Assembly (NCBI GenBank): GCA_035939775.1
Contig: DASZFO010000372.1
Location: forward strand, 1 to 33,625
Origin: Pirellulales bacterium
Lineage (GTDB): Bacteria; Planctomycetota; Planctomycetia; Pirellulales; DATAWG01
Direction: 5' to 3'
Length of the DNA: 33,625 bases
The notes below the pieces were generated by a model. It did no database searches. It was not told the DNA's origin and worked only from the letters and a program-made list of their open reading frames with translations. The position numbers and the translations under genes are program-made. Of the stretch, positions 26,722 through 33,625 are shown piece after piece (position 1 is the first letter of the stretch; every line of letters begins with the position of its first letter).

Positions 26722-26750
26722 AATAAAACAACCCTCTTGGGTGTGTTGCA
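26722..26750 (-). terminator. Weak terminator-like hairpin after csrA
   Basis: On the minus strand, ACACACCC and GGGTTGTT can pair imperfectly around AAGA, followed by TTTATTT. It lies about 60 bases after the csrA stop and before the flagellin promoter. The stem is short and contains a bulge, so the call is tentative. Nothing else is seen in the csrA-flagellin gap. Confidence 0.3.
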
Positions 26751-26805
26751 AACTGGTCCGCCGCGCGTGCGCGCCGCGCTAATCGCTACAAACGAGAAAG
26801 TCGGC

Positions 26806-27063
26806 TCAGCTTTTCCCGCTTGGCCCGGGCTGAGGGCGATCGCCGGCGGGTTTCCCCAAGGCCTGCGTATCCCTCGGTTCCAACCGGCTCGCGCGGAGGT
26901 TTTCGCGCTGAATCGCGTCGTAGACCTCCTGGCGGTGCACGGGGATTTCCGCCGGGGCGTTGATCCCTAGCCGCACCTTATCGCCGCGAATATCGACAAT
27001 CGTGATGACGATGTTATCACCGATCACGATGCTTTCGTCGCGCTGTCTCGACAACACAAGCAT
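26806..27063 (-). CDS. csrA: CsrA carbon storage/translation regulator
   Basis: CsrA is a small dimeric RNA-binding protein that binds GGA motifs in mRNA leaders and usually blocks translation. This 85-residue protein carries the whole conserved core: [16 protein letters not shown], the strand [20 protein letters not shown], and the RNA-binding helix [17 protein letters not shown]. It is longer than usual at the C-terminus by about 20 polar residues ([20 protein letters not shown]), which may be an unstructured tail. A strong GGAAGGAG site precedes the ATG. It starts 17 bases after fliW ends, so the two form an operon, and flagellin follows on the same strand. Confidence 0.96.
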   Translation of the reverse strand: MLVLSRQRDESIVIGDNIVITIVDIRGDKVRLGINAPAEIPVHRQEVYDAIQRENLRASRLEPRDTQALGKPAGDRPQPGPSGKS

Positions 27064-27080
27064 CGGTGGCTCCTTCCTAA

Positions 27081-27518
27081 CTACGCGGTCTTAAGCAAAC
27101 GACGCGTGACGTTTAGTTCGTATTGAATCGGATAATCGTTGTTGGCAATCACCTGTCGCCCCAAGTGCCGCTGGAGGTTGACCACCAGCGGGGCTTTAAG
27201 GTTTAGGGTGATTGTGCCCTCGTTCTTGCCGACGATGACCAACACTTGGGCCTGCCGCGGCTCGGTCAGTTCGAGCGGCGCAAGTTCACTTCGCGACACG
27301 CGCAATTGGTAGCCTGCCACAAACCGACGTGGGCTAATCACCGCCACCGCGATTTCGCGACGCGCCGTGCTCTGCAGCCAACCCAAGGCATCGTTCTCGG
27401 CATCCGCCAGCAAGACCCATTCGCGGCAATCCTCCAGCCCGAGGATTCCCGCGGGAAAGAGAAGCCGATCATTGGCGCCGACTTCGAGCCGACCGAAACG
27501 AGTTGTGTTGATCCACAT
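27081..27518 (-). CDS. fliW: Flagellar assembly factor FliW
   Basis: FliW binds CsrA and releases flagellin mRNA from repression; free flagellin in turn titrates FliW, giving a homeostatic loop known from Bacillus. The start at ATG 27518 yields [20 protein letters not shown], which fits the family; a longer frame from 27560 adds 14 unlikely residues. Length is 145 residues. Family hallmarks are [17 protein letters not shown], a [20 protein letters not shown] strand pair, and the end [16 protein letters not shown]. It is followed directly by csrA and then flagellin, the order expected for this partner-switching circuit. Confidence 0.93.
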   Translation of the reverse strand: MWINTTRFGRLEVGANDRLLFPAGILGLEDCREWVLLADAENDALGWLQSTARREIAVAVISPRRFVAGYQLRVSRSELAPLELTEPRQAQVLVIVGKNEGTITLNLKAPLVVNLQRHLGRQVIANNDYPIQYELNVTRRLLKTA

Positions 27519-27725
27519 CTTCTCTGCCTCCGTGCAAATCGGGTCCTCCTGACCATGCATTGACTACATCGGACGTGGAGGCGATTACGGAAAAGAAAAT
27601 GTCTCGGCAATATACGAAGTTAGGGCGGTCCGGCACGGCCCCACCACTGTTCGCCTCGGCATTGCCGTTTCAGACGACATAAACCGAGGAATTGTCCTGG
27701 GCCTGCCGCAATCCGTCCCACACCA

Positions 27726-27801
27726 CGGAACGCCACGGAGGTCGTTCCCTGCAACTCGGCGGCTACGCCGCCTGTAGGGAACGGGCCTCCGTGCCGTTCC
27801 G
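27726..27801. repeat. Imperfect 76-base inverted repeat with nested hairpin
   Basis: The left arm 27726-27753 and the right arm 27773-27801 pair with a few mismatches and one indel (CGGAACG, CACGGAGG and CGTTCCCT shared), and GGCGG/CCGCC forms an inner stem. A further palindrome ACTCCGCGGAGT (27802-27813) and another GCCGTTCCG follow. The surrounding non-coding gap, 27519-27930, holds no reading frame I trust; this element fills its centre. It is probably a dispersed palindromic repeat. Confidence 0.65.
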
Positions 27802-27930
27802 ACTCCGCGGAGTTCCGTCTCCGTGCCGTTCCGAATATTGCCGAGCGGCGCGAATGAACTTGCTGAAATGGCGAGAATCCATCAAGATCGGCCCAGCCGA
27901 CAAGCTCAATGCGCGAAAAGGGAACTTCGG

Positions 27931-28779
27931 ATGAATGATCTGACCATCTGCTCGGTCTCGTTTCACAGCGGGCTGCATCTAGCCGCCAACTACGATTTGA
28001 CTCGCGAAATCAATGGCGATGTGCGCTGGATCGTCGCGCAAAACGGCCCGGTGGAAGACCTCCCTCGATTCACCGTGATTCCCGGCGCGATCGCGCCGGC
28101 GAGCATCGGCCCCGGCAACCAGAACATCAAGGCCGCCAGCTACCATCACGCCCTGGGGCTCAATGCCACATTGCCGCACATCAAGACGCGGTTCGCGCTG
28201 TTTCTCGATCCCGACTTCTTCGTCGTGCCGCCGCTGGCTCTAATCCTTGATCACATGACCTCTCAGCGGTTGGCATTCTTCGGGGCGCCCTACGCCATCG
28301 ATCCCAACAAACCGCGCCGTCAAGACTTCCCGTGCGCCTTTTGCATGTTCGTCGACACGGAGCAAGTCGACGTCGCCAAATTCGATTTCATGCCGGACGT
28401 ATCCCGTCTGGACGTCATGGCCGACACAGGCTTCCAGATTTGCACTCGATACAGCAACTCGCCGCACGACGTGGCGCTCCCTTCCTACTCGGCCGGCCCA
28501 ACACCGTATCGCCACACGACGCGCCAGTTGAGCGACATCTGCAAGCACCAATTTGCCAAGGCATCGACCGACGCCTATTTTTGGGAGGATAAACTTTTCG
28601 GCATCCACTTGCACATGAAGCTGCACATTAATCTGCTGACGATCGGGAAATTCGCGACCAAACTTGCTGCGAGGGCCGACTTGCAAACCGTGCGGCAAAT
28701 CGTCACCACCGCCCGCGGCCATTGGGACCTAACGGCGAACTCGTCGCCCAGCACACGATCCGCGTCCGACGCCGCGTAA
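27931..28779 (+). CDS. Glycosyltransferase-like protein (family 2 type)
   Basis: This is a 282-residue protein. ATG 27931 with AAGGGA upstream gives MNDLTICSVSFHSG, the first strand of a GT-A fold. The DPD of FALFLDPDFFVV (about residue 92) stands where GT2 enzymes have their metal-binding DXD, and GNQNIKAASYHHALGLNA resembles the nucleotide-sugar side of the fold. A CAFCMFVDTEQVD segment and a DTGFQIC segment follow. No membrane helix is present, so it would act in the cytoplasm. It leads three sugar-modifying genes and lies next to the flagellar genes, so transfer of a sugar to flagellin or to envelope glycan is plausible; donor and acceptor are unknown. Confidence 0.75.
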   Translation: MNDLTICSVSFHSGLHLAANYDLTREINGDVRWIVAQNGPVEDLPRFTVIPGAIAPASIGPGNQNIKAASYHHALGLNATLPHIKTRFALFLDPDFFVVPPLALILDHMTSQRLAFFGAPYAIDPNKPRRQDFPCAFCMFVDTEQVDVAKFDFMPDVSRLDVMADTGFQICTRYSNSPHDVALPSYSAGPTPYRHTTRQLSDICKHQFAKASTDAYFWEDKLFGIHLHMKLHINLLTIGKFATKLAARADLQTVRQIVTTARGHWDLTANSSPSTRSASDAA

Positions 28780-28864
28780 AACAGTTTGATTAGGGCGCGC
28801 TGTGCGCGCCAAATCCGCGTGGAATTCAGTTCTTGTGTAAACGCCTCGCCAAACTTGCACCCGT

Positions 28865-28889
28865 CGGTTCGCAAGCGAACCGGCTAACG
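28865..28889 (+). repeat. Short palindromic repeat, copy 1
   Basis: CGGTTCGCAAGCGAACCG (28865-28882) is a perfect eight-base stem around AA, followed by GCTAACG. A second copy lies in opposite orientation at 32456-32480. A GC-rich hairpin (GGCGCGC/GCGCGCC, 28794-28810) precedes it and a CTCCGAC triplet repeat (28903-28920) follows in the same 144-base gap. Confidence 0.6.
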
Positions 28890-28923
28890 AACGACCACTG
28901 GCCTCCGACCTCCGACCTCCGCC

Positions 28924-30048
28924 GTGCTTCCGCTCTTCAAAGTCTTCGTCGCCCCGGAAGCCAAAGAGCTGGTCGAACAGACTCTCTTCTCGGGCTATAT
29001 CGCCCAAGGCCCCAAAGTCGATGCCTTCGAGCAATTGCTCAGTGAGCATTTCGCCAATGAGCGGATCTGCACGGTCAATTCCTGCACCTCGGCGATCCAT
29101 CTCGCGCTGCATCTGATCAAGCGCGAATACGGGCTGCCGGATGCCGCCGAGGTGATCTCATCGCCGCTCACCTGCGCGGCGACAAATTTTCCCGTGGTCG
29201 CCAATCGCCTGGCGATCCGCTGGGCCGATGTCGATCAGCGTACGCTGAACATCGATTTGGCCGATGTCGAGCGAAAGCTGACTTCCGAGACCCGAATTCT
29301 ATTGTTCGTCCATTGGGGAGGTTATCCGATCGACTATGAGCGACTGAGCGAAATCAAGGCCCGATATCGCCGCCGCTATGGGCAAGACCTGATCGTCGTC
29401 GAAGACTGCGCCCATGCTTGGGAATCTTTTTACCGCGGCAAGCGCGTCGGCGCGGTCCAAGACAACTTCGCCTGCTTCAGCTTTCAAGCGATCAAGGCCC
29501 TGACCACATCAGACGGCGGCCTGCTGATCGCCCCTTCCGAGGGGCTCTGTCGCCAGGCTCGATTAGCCCGCTGGTTCGGGCTGGATCGTGACAACAAGCT
29601 CGACTTTCGCAGCAGCCAAGACATCCCCGATTGGGGCTTCAAGTTCCACATGAACGACGTGGCGGCGAGCATCGGGCTGGCGAATTATCCGCACGTCGCC
29701 GGCTTGGTCGCCCGGCACAAGGAAAACGCCCGCGTCTACTATGAGGAGCTGCGCGACCTGCCCGGGCTGATGCTTCCTGAGCGCCGCGAGGGATTCGATT
29801 CCTCCTACTGGCTGTTCACGATTCGAGTGGCTGATCGGCCGGCGTTCGTGCGCTCGATGGAAAGCCACGGCATCCAAGTGAATCAAGTCCATGCTCGCAA
29901 CGACAAATACGGCGCTTTGGCGGAGTTTCGCGCCGACTTGCCGCAGATGGACCAGATCGCCGATGATATGATTTGCATTCCGGTTGGCTGGTGGCTTGGC
30001 GACGCAGAGCGGCGGCACATCATCGATACGATCAAGCGAGGCTGGTAA
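28924..30048 (+). CDS. DegT/DnrJ/EryC1/StrS-type sugar aminotransferase
   Basis: These PLP enzymes transfer an amino group to keto-sugar nucleotides. GTG 28924 gives MLPLFKVFVAPEA; no ribosome site is visible. The 374 residues match the family length. Visible landmarks are LFSGYIAQGPKVDAFEQLL, the PLP-contact VNSCTSAIHLAL, IVVEDCAHAW (Asp that holds the pyridine nitrogen), and the Schiff-base lysine in FSFQAIKALTTSDGG. The C-terminal domain has SYWLFTIRV and a HARND loop. The next gene's ATG overlaps its stop (TAATG). With the acetyltransferase and dehydratase that follow, it would make an acylated amino-sugar nucleotide; the exact sugar is unknown. Confidence 0.93.
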   Translation: MLPLFKVFVAPEAKELVEQTLFSGYIAQGPKVDAFEQLLSEHFANERICTVNSCTSAIHLALHLIKREYGLPDAAEVISSPLTCAATNFPVVANRLAIRWADVDQRTLNIDLADVERKLTSETRILLFVHWGGYPIDYERLSEIKARYRRRYGQDLIVVEDCAHAWESFYRGKRVGAVQDNFACFSFQAIKALTTSDGGLLIAPSEGLCRQARLARWFGLDRDNKLDFRSSQDIPDWGFKFHMNDVAASIGLANYPHVAGLVARHKENARVYYEELRDLPGLMLPERREGFDSSYWLFTIRVADRPAFVRSMESHGIQVNQVHARNDKYGALAEFRADLPQMDQIADDMICIPVGWWLGDAERRHIIDTIKRGW

Positions 30049-30581
30049 TGCCGGACGAAATCTGGATCAAGCCCGCGGAGCTGGCCGACGTTTCGCAGAT
30101 CGTCGCCCTGCGCAACGATCCATCGACGCTGCTGCACCTGCACGACGCGAATCAATACAACGCGGCGCAAACGGAAATGTGGCTCCGCGGCCTTCCCGCC
30201 ACGTCGAAGCGCTATTCCGTCTTCGAGTGGCTCAATTCGCCGAGCGTCCCGGTGCAATGCGGGGAATTCGTCGGGCTGGTGCGGATCGATCGCATCGATT
30301 CAATCAATCGCAACTGCGCCGTCGGCCTGGACCTTGTCCCCCAGCACCGCGGCAAGGGGCTCTCGGCGAAGGTGTATGCCTGGCTGTTGGACTATCTCTT
30401 CCACCAGCTCAACATGCACATGGTCTACCTCGAAGTGCTCGAATCGAACGAGCGGGCGATCCATGTTTACGAGCGGCTCGGGTTCCGCGTCGATGGCCGG
30501 CTGCGGCAGCGGATTTTTCGCAACGGGACCTATGAAGACTCGATCCTGATGTCTCTGCTACGGAGTGAATACGAGTCATGA
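30048..30581 (+). CDS. GNAT-family N-acetyltransferase
   Basis: This is a 177-residue protein starting at ATG 30048 (one-base overlap with the previous stop). It has the GNAT order: an N-terminal IKPAELADVSQIVALRND, the acetyl-CoA-binding loop QHRGKGLSAKVYAWLLDYLF (motif A, R/Q-x-x-G-x-G/L type), and motif B LEVLESNERAIHVYERLGF, ending with RIFRNGTYEDSILM. This is the RimJ/WecD/PseH-like type seen in sugar-nucleotide operons. It lies between an aminotransferase and a dehydratase and overlaps the next gene by four bases, so N-acylation of an amino-sugar is the likely role. Confidence 0.9.
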   Translation: MPDEIWIKPAELADVSQIVALRNDPSTLLHLHDANQYNAAQTEMWLRGLPATSKRYSVFEWLNSPSVPVQCGEFVGLVRIDRIDSINRNCAVGLDLVPQHRGKGLSAKVYAWLLDYLFHQLNMHMVYLEVLESNERAIHVYERLGFRVDGRLRQRIFRNGTYEDSILMSLLRSEYES

Positions 30582-31564
30582 GCAGTGTTCTGGTAACGGG
30601 GGGCGCCGGTTTCATCGGCCACCATCTGATCGAGCATCTCTTCAAGAACACCGACTGGCAGATCGTCTGCCTCGATCGGCTCGACACTTCTGGCAATCTC
30701 AACCGGCTCACCGAAATCCTCGACGGCACGCCCGACTATAAGAAGCGATTCCATTTCGTCTGGCACGATTTGAAAGCGGCGATCAATAGCCAGATCGCCC
30801 ATTCGATCGGAAAGGTGCGGCATATCTTTCACTTGGCGGCAGGATCGCACGTCGATCGGAGCATCGCCGATCCGCTGTCGTTCGTGTACGACAACGTGGT
30901 GGGAAGCGCGCATCTGCTCGACTACGCTCGGCATGTCGATTCGCTGCAATCGCTCGTGAATTTCTCGACCGACGAAGTTTTTGGCCCTGCCCCGCACGGC
31001 ACTTTTTACGCCGAATGGGACCGTTACGACTCGACGAATCCTTATTCAGCCACGAAAGCCGGCGCGGAAGAGTTGGGAATTGCATTCGCCAACACCTACG
31101 GCCTGCCGGTGATCACGACGCACTCGATGAACGTGTTCGGCGAGCGGCAGCATCCGGAAAAGTTCGTCCCGATGTGCATCAAGCGGATTCTGCACGGCGA
31201 GAAGCTGCTGATCCATTGCAACAAGGCCAACGAGCCGGGAAGCCGGCACTACATCCACGCCCGCAACGTCTCCGACGCGGTGCTATTCCTGGCTGAGAAG
31301 GGCCAGAAGCGCGAGAAATACAACATCGTCGGCCACAAAGAGGTGAACAACCTGGAGATGGCCCAGTTCATCGCCGACATTCTCGGCAAGCCGCTCAATT
31401 GCGAGCTGATCGACTTCCACTCCAGCCGCCCCGGCCATGACCTGCGCTACGCCCTGAAGGACACCAAGCTCAGCGGCCTGGGCTTCGAATACAAAGTGAG
31501 CTTCGACGAATCGCTGCGCCGCGCCGTCTGGTGGAGTTTTACGAACAAGCGCTGGCTCGAGTAA
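30578..31564 (+). CDS. NAD-dependent sugar-nucleotide epimerase/dehydratase
   Basis: This is a 328-residue member of the extended SDR family, ATGA-coupled to the previous gene. It carries the NAD-binding GGAGFIGHHLIEHL at the N-terminus, HLAAGSHVDRSI, the active-site sequence NFSTDEVFG (Thr-Asp-Glu, typical of 4,6-dehydratases such as RmlB), the catalytic YSATKAGAEEL (YxxxK), and the substrate-side NVFGERQHPEKFVP. GSRHYIHARNVSDA also matches RmlB-type enzymes. It would convert an NDP-hexose to its 4-keto-6-deoxy form, the substrate for the aminotransferase. That it opens the pathway although it is encoded last is inferred from enzyme logic. Confidence 0.92.
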   Translation: MSSVLVTGGAGFIGHHLIEHLFKNTDWQIVCLDRLDTSGNLNRLTEILDGTPDYKKRFHFVWHDLKAAINSQIAHSIGKVRHIFHLAAGSHVDRSIADPLSFVYDNVVGSAHLLDYARHVDSLQSLVNFSTDEVFGPAPHGTFYAEWDRYDSTNPYSATKAGAEELGIAFANTYGLPVITTHSMNVFGERQHPEKFVPMCIKRILHGEKLLIHCNKANEPGSRHYIHARNVSDAVLFLAEKGQKREKYNIVGHKEVNNLEMAQFIADILGKPLNCELIDFHSSRPGHDLRYALKDTKLSGLGFEYKVSFDESLRRAVWWSFTNKRWLE

Positions 31565-31690
31565 TGACGAATGTCTAACGTCGAATGACGAAAGAATGAC
31601 GAAGCACTAATGACGAATCGCAAGCGGATTTGATCTTCTTAGTCATTCGTGCTTCGTCATTCTTTAGACATTCGTCATTCGTCCTTCAAC
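31563..31690. repeat. Long imperfect inverted repeat of ATGACGAA units between convergent genes
   Basis: AATGACGAATGTCTAA (31563-31578) is the exact reverse complement of 31664-31679, and AAAGAATGACGAAGCAC (31591-31607) of 31649-31665. Units of ATGACGAA recur several times per arm. The whole gap between the dehydratase stop and the SDR stop folds into one long hairpin, which may end transcription from both sides, but there is no clear U run. Confidence 0.75.
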
Positions 31691-31695
31691 ATTCT

Positions 31696-32427
31696 TCAAG
31701 CATACTCTTGCGTCGTCGGCTTGATGACCAACTCGGCCACGTGCGCTCGCGGCGGCAGGCAGGCGATCATCACCACGGCCGCCGCCACGTCCTCGGCCTG
31801 CAAGATTCGCGCGCGATGCTCGGCAGTGACCGGCGTCGGCCGATTGTCGAGGATCGGCGTATCCACCTCGCCCGGATAGATATTCGTCACGCGGATGCCG
31901 TTCCGCCCTTCTTCATTCGAAGCAAATGTGCCAAGCGCCGACATCGCAAACTTCGAGGCGGAATACGCCACGCCCCCCAGCCGCAACGCTCGCTTCCCCG
32001 CGATCGACGAGATATTGATCACCAGCCCGTCGCGCCGCTCGCGCATCTGCGGCAGCACCGCCTGCAAGCAGTTGAACGCCCCGGTGGCATTGATCGTCAC
32101 GAGCCGGTCCCATTCCTCGGACGTCGTCTCGGCCAACAAACGATGCACGACATTCAGCCCCGCCCCGTTCACGAGAATATCGATTGGCCCGAGCTTCTCG
32201 GCCGCCCATTGAAACAGCCGGGCCACGCTCGCCCGATCGGCCACATCGACGGCGTGCGTCAAGAGCGGCATCGCCCCGCGATATTTCCCGGCCGCCTCGC
32301 GCAGCTTCTCCTCGCGCCGTCCAGCGATCGCCACCCGGCATCCTTCATCAGCCAGCGCCGCGGCAATGCCAAACCCGATCCCAGTCGCGCCGCCAGTGAC
32401 CAGCGCCGTTTTTCCCGATAGTTTCAT
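31696..32427 (-). CDS. Short-chain dehydrogenase/reductase
   Basis: This is a 243-residue classical SDR. The cofactor motif TGGATGIGFGIA (residues 11-22), the following AGRR (an Arg pair that favours NADPH), LVNGAG, the catalytic Ser in NISSIAG, and YSASK (Tyr and Lys) are all present. The C-terminus PGEVDTPI is the common PG-x-x-x-T segment. The substrate is unknown. It stands alone on the minus strand, convergent with the sugar operon, and has no visible ribosome site. Confidence 0.93.
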   Translation of the reverse strand: MKLSGKTALVTGGATGIGFGIAAALADEGCRVAIAGRREEKLREAAGKYRGAMPLLTHAVDVADRASVARLFQWAAEKLGPIDILVNGAGLNVVHRLLAETTSEEWDRLVTINATGAFNCLQAVLPQMRERRDGLVINISSIAGKRALRLGGVAYSASKFAMSALGTFASNEEGRNGIRVTNIYPGEVDTPILDNRPTPVTAEHRARILQAEDVAAAVVMIACLPPRAHVAELVIKPTTQEYA

Positions 32428-32455
32428 GTGAAATGATCGTGCGAGTGCTCGGTCT

Positions 32456-32480
32456 CGTTAAGCGGTTCACTTGCGAACCG
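32456..32480 (-). repeat. Short palindromic repeat, copy 2
   Basis: The reverse complement reads CGGTTCGCAAGTGAACCG followed by CTTAACG, which matches copy 1 (28865-28889) except for three bases. It lies in the 225-base gap between the SDR gene start and the tRNA; no other element is seen there. Confidence 0.6.
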
Positions 32481-32652
32481 AAGTGTCCGTGCGACGTAAC
32501 GACGAGCGCCGTCGTTCCGTCCGCCACGTTCACCCATTCATACACCGCCCCGCGGCACATCGCAACATGCGTCGCCCGCTCCCGACCTCATCCTTCATCC
32601 TTCACCCCATCCCTAGCCCCGCGACCCCCGACCCTTGTATAACCACACTATC

Positions 32653-32726
32653 GGGGCCGTAGCTCAATTGGTTAGAGCAGCAAACTCATAATTTGTTGGT
32701 TCCTGGTTCGAGTCCAGGCGGCCCTA
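32653..32726 (+). tRNA. tRNA with CAU anticodon, probably elongator tRNA-Met
   Basis: This is a 74-base cloverleaf. The acceptor stem GGGGCCG/CGGCCCT closes with a G-U pair, the D arm is GCTC..GAGC, and the anticodon stem GCAAA/TTTGT carries loop CTCATAA (anticodon CAT). The T stem is CCTGG/CCAGG with loop TTCGAGT, and the discriminator is A. CCA is not encoded. A CAU anticodon also occurs in lysidine-modified tRNA-Ile; overall likeness favours elongator Met, while the initiator is excluded because its C1-A72 mismatch is absent. Confidence 0.92.
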
Positions 32727-32916
32727 CTCGCGTGAGGCCGGCACGGCGGCCGGCCGATCGCCACAGTTGAATTCACAACCGATTCAACCACGGCGGCCTA
32801 TCGTTTCGGCCCGGCGTTTTGCACGACGTTGACAACGACCGGCCGGCGCTCTTTGGCTTCAGTTGCCTTGACGACGCGCCGAGCGTGAATGATGCGGGGG
32901 ATTCCATTGCACAACG

Positions 32917-33450
32917 TCAACAGCGGGCTAATAACCAAGCCAGAAAACATACGCCCGAACACCCGCCGAGTACGGTAGCGCAGACAAGGACGCAGCCGAC
33001 ACCCCCGCCAGCATACCGCTCGATGAGTTTTCGGTACTCGTCATGACCGAGACCTTTCATGCCCGCCGTGTCGGAACGGTCTGCCCAGCGAATAAAGAAC
33101 CACTCTGCCATAGCGTCGTGCTTGCGCTTGATAATTCGCAGGGATACTTCGCGCATGATCCTGTTCAGTTCCGGCGAGTAATTCGCGTTACCGGCACTAT
33201 AGACGCGGAACGTTTTCTCCGAATCGTTGCGAAGTAACCTCCATGTTTTCGCGAATTGGTACTTGTTATGGCAGCCAAGCACGATGTCAGAAAGCGCTCT
33301 GAAATCTCCCTCAAGACCGAATTGCTCAATGCCGCGAACCAGCTTGTTTTCGTCATCCGAGAGCGAGGCTAACCAGACATCGGGGGCGGGGGTCCAGTGC
33401 TTCCGAGTCCTTTCAAGGAACTCCGTGGCGACCGAGTATATGTTCGACAT
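32917..33450 (-). CDS. Uncharacterised protein with C-terminal membrane anchor
   Basis: This is a 177-residue protein that I do not recognise. ATG 33450 gives MSNIYSVATEFLERTRKHW. The first 140 residues are soluble, charged and probably helical (DENKLVRGIEQFGLEGDF, LNRIMREVSLRIIKRKHDA). Residues of about 148-177 form a Gly/Cys-rich hydrophobic segment (GCVLVCATVLGGC, VCFLAWLLARC) suited to tail anchoring. Base composition is lower in GC than in the sugar and cytochrome genes, and it lies 190 bases past a tRNA, both compatible with acquired DNA, but no integrase or attachment repeat is seen. The last 175 bases of the window (33451-33625) hold nothing recognisable. Confidence 0.6.
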   Translation of the reverse strand: MSNIYSVATEFLERTRKHWTPAPDVWLASLSDDENKLVRGIEQFGLEGDFRALSDIVLGCHNKYQFAKTWRLLRNDSEKTFRVYSAGNANYSPELNRIMREVSLRIIKRKHDAMAEWFFIRWADRSDTAGMKGLGHDEYRKLIERYAGGGVGCVLVCATVLGGCSGVCFLAWLLARC

Positions 33451-33625
33451 AATATTGGCCGCTAGCTTTTCGTTTATTCGCGGAGCAATCGGCGAGAGTG
33501 CGCACCCATCGGCGAGACCGAATTCCGGCCGGCTAACGTAACTCCAAGCAACTGTCGGGACCGTCGTTGAACGAAGTTAGGCTACGTAGTCGGCTCGCCG
33601 CTTGATGCTCCGGCCGGCGGTTGCT

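Noticed and set aside
32653-33450. Genomic island integrated at the tRNA
   Set aside because: No integrase and no repeat of the tRNA 3' end is visible before the window ends; only lower GC in one gene hints at it.

Overview
The window most likely comes from a planctomycete of the Pirellulales type. The evidence is the 3' end of a 16S rRNA gene that is followed by a terminator and not by a 23S gene, an N-terminal LEPR-type motif on a secreted protein, very large multihaem cytochromes, few Shine-Dalgarno sites, and many short palindromic dispersed repeats. This placement is inferred; no database search was possible.

Layout. 1-436: 16S rRNA 3' end and its terminator. 456-1121: REP-like palindrome and a frameshifted RAYT (Y1 transposase-like) gene. 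1367-2922: a winged-helix/PD-(D/E)XK-like protein and a MazF toxin with its antitoxin. 3056-9540 (minus strand): an outer-membrane beta-barrel-like protein followed at once by a 1357-residue decahaem cytochrome with a C-terminal LVIVD beta-propeller. 9831-12278: a secreted protein with two GlcG/HbpS-like domains and a small secreted protein. 12287-13345: a metallo-beta-lactamase-fold hydrolase (minus). 13587-23457: a six-gene plus-strand run encoding a dihaem b-type membrane protein, a membrane-anchored decahaem cytochrome c, a NuoE-NuoF fusion, a NuoG-like iron-sulphur protein with two cyclic-nucleotide-binding domains and a four-cluster ferredoxin tail, and two cytochrome c554-like pentahaem proteins. 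24194-27518 (minus): fliW, csrA and a flagellin with an internally repeated variable region. 27931-31564: glycosyltransferase, aminotransferase, acetyltransferase and sugar-nucleotide dehydratase, probably an amino-sugar pathway. 31696-33450: an SDR oxidoreductase, a CAU-anticodon tRNA and an uncharacterised membrane-anchored protein.

How it may work together. The six-gene run contains everything needed to connect NAD(P)H (flavin site in the NuoF part) to a chain of iron-sulphur clusters, then to membrane b haems and about 20 c-type haems outside the cytoplasmic membrane. No Nuo membrane subunits are present. The beta-barrel/decahaem pair upstream could extend the same route across or onto the outer membrane. 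I regard the combination, and above all the iron-sulphur/cNMP fusion at 17955-20327, as the most likely undescribed system here. The direction of electron flow and the substrate cannot be read from sequence.

The second theme is motility: FliW-CsrA-flagellin with a sigma-28-like promoter, next to sugar-modification genes that could glycosylate flagellin. The third is the dense set of palindromic repeats of several families between genes and, in two places, inside reading frames.
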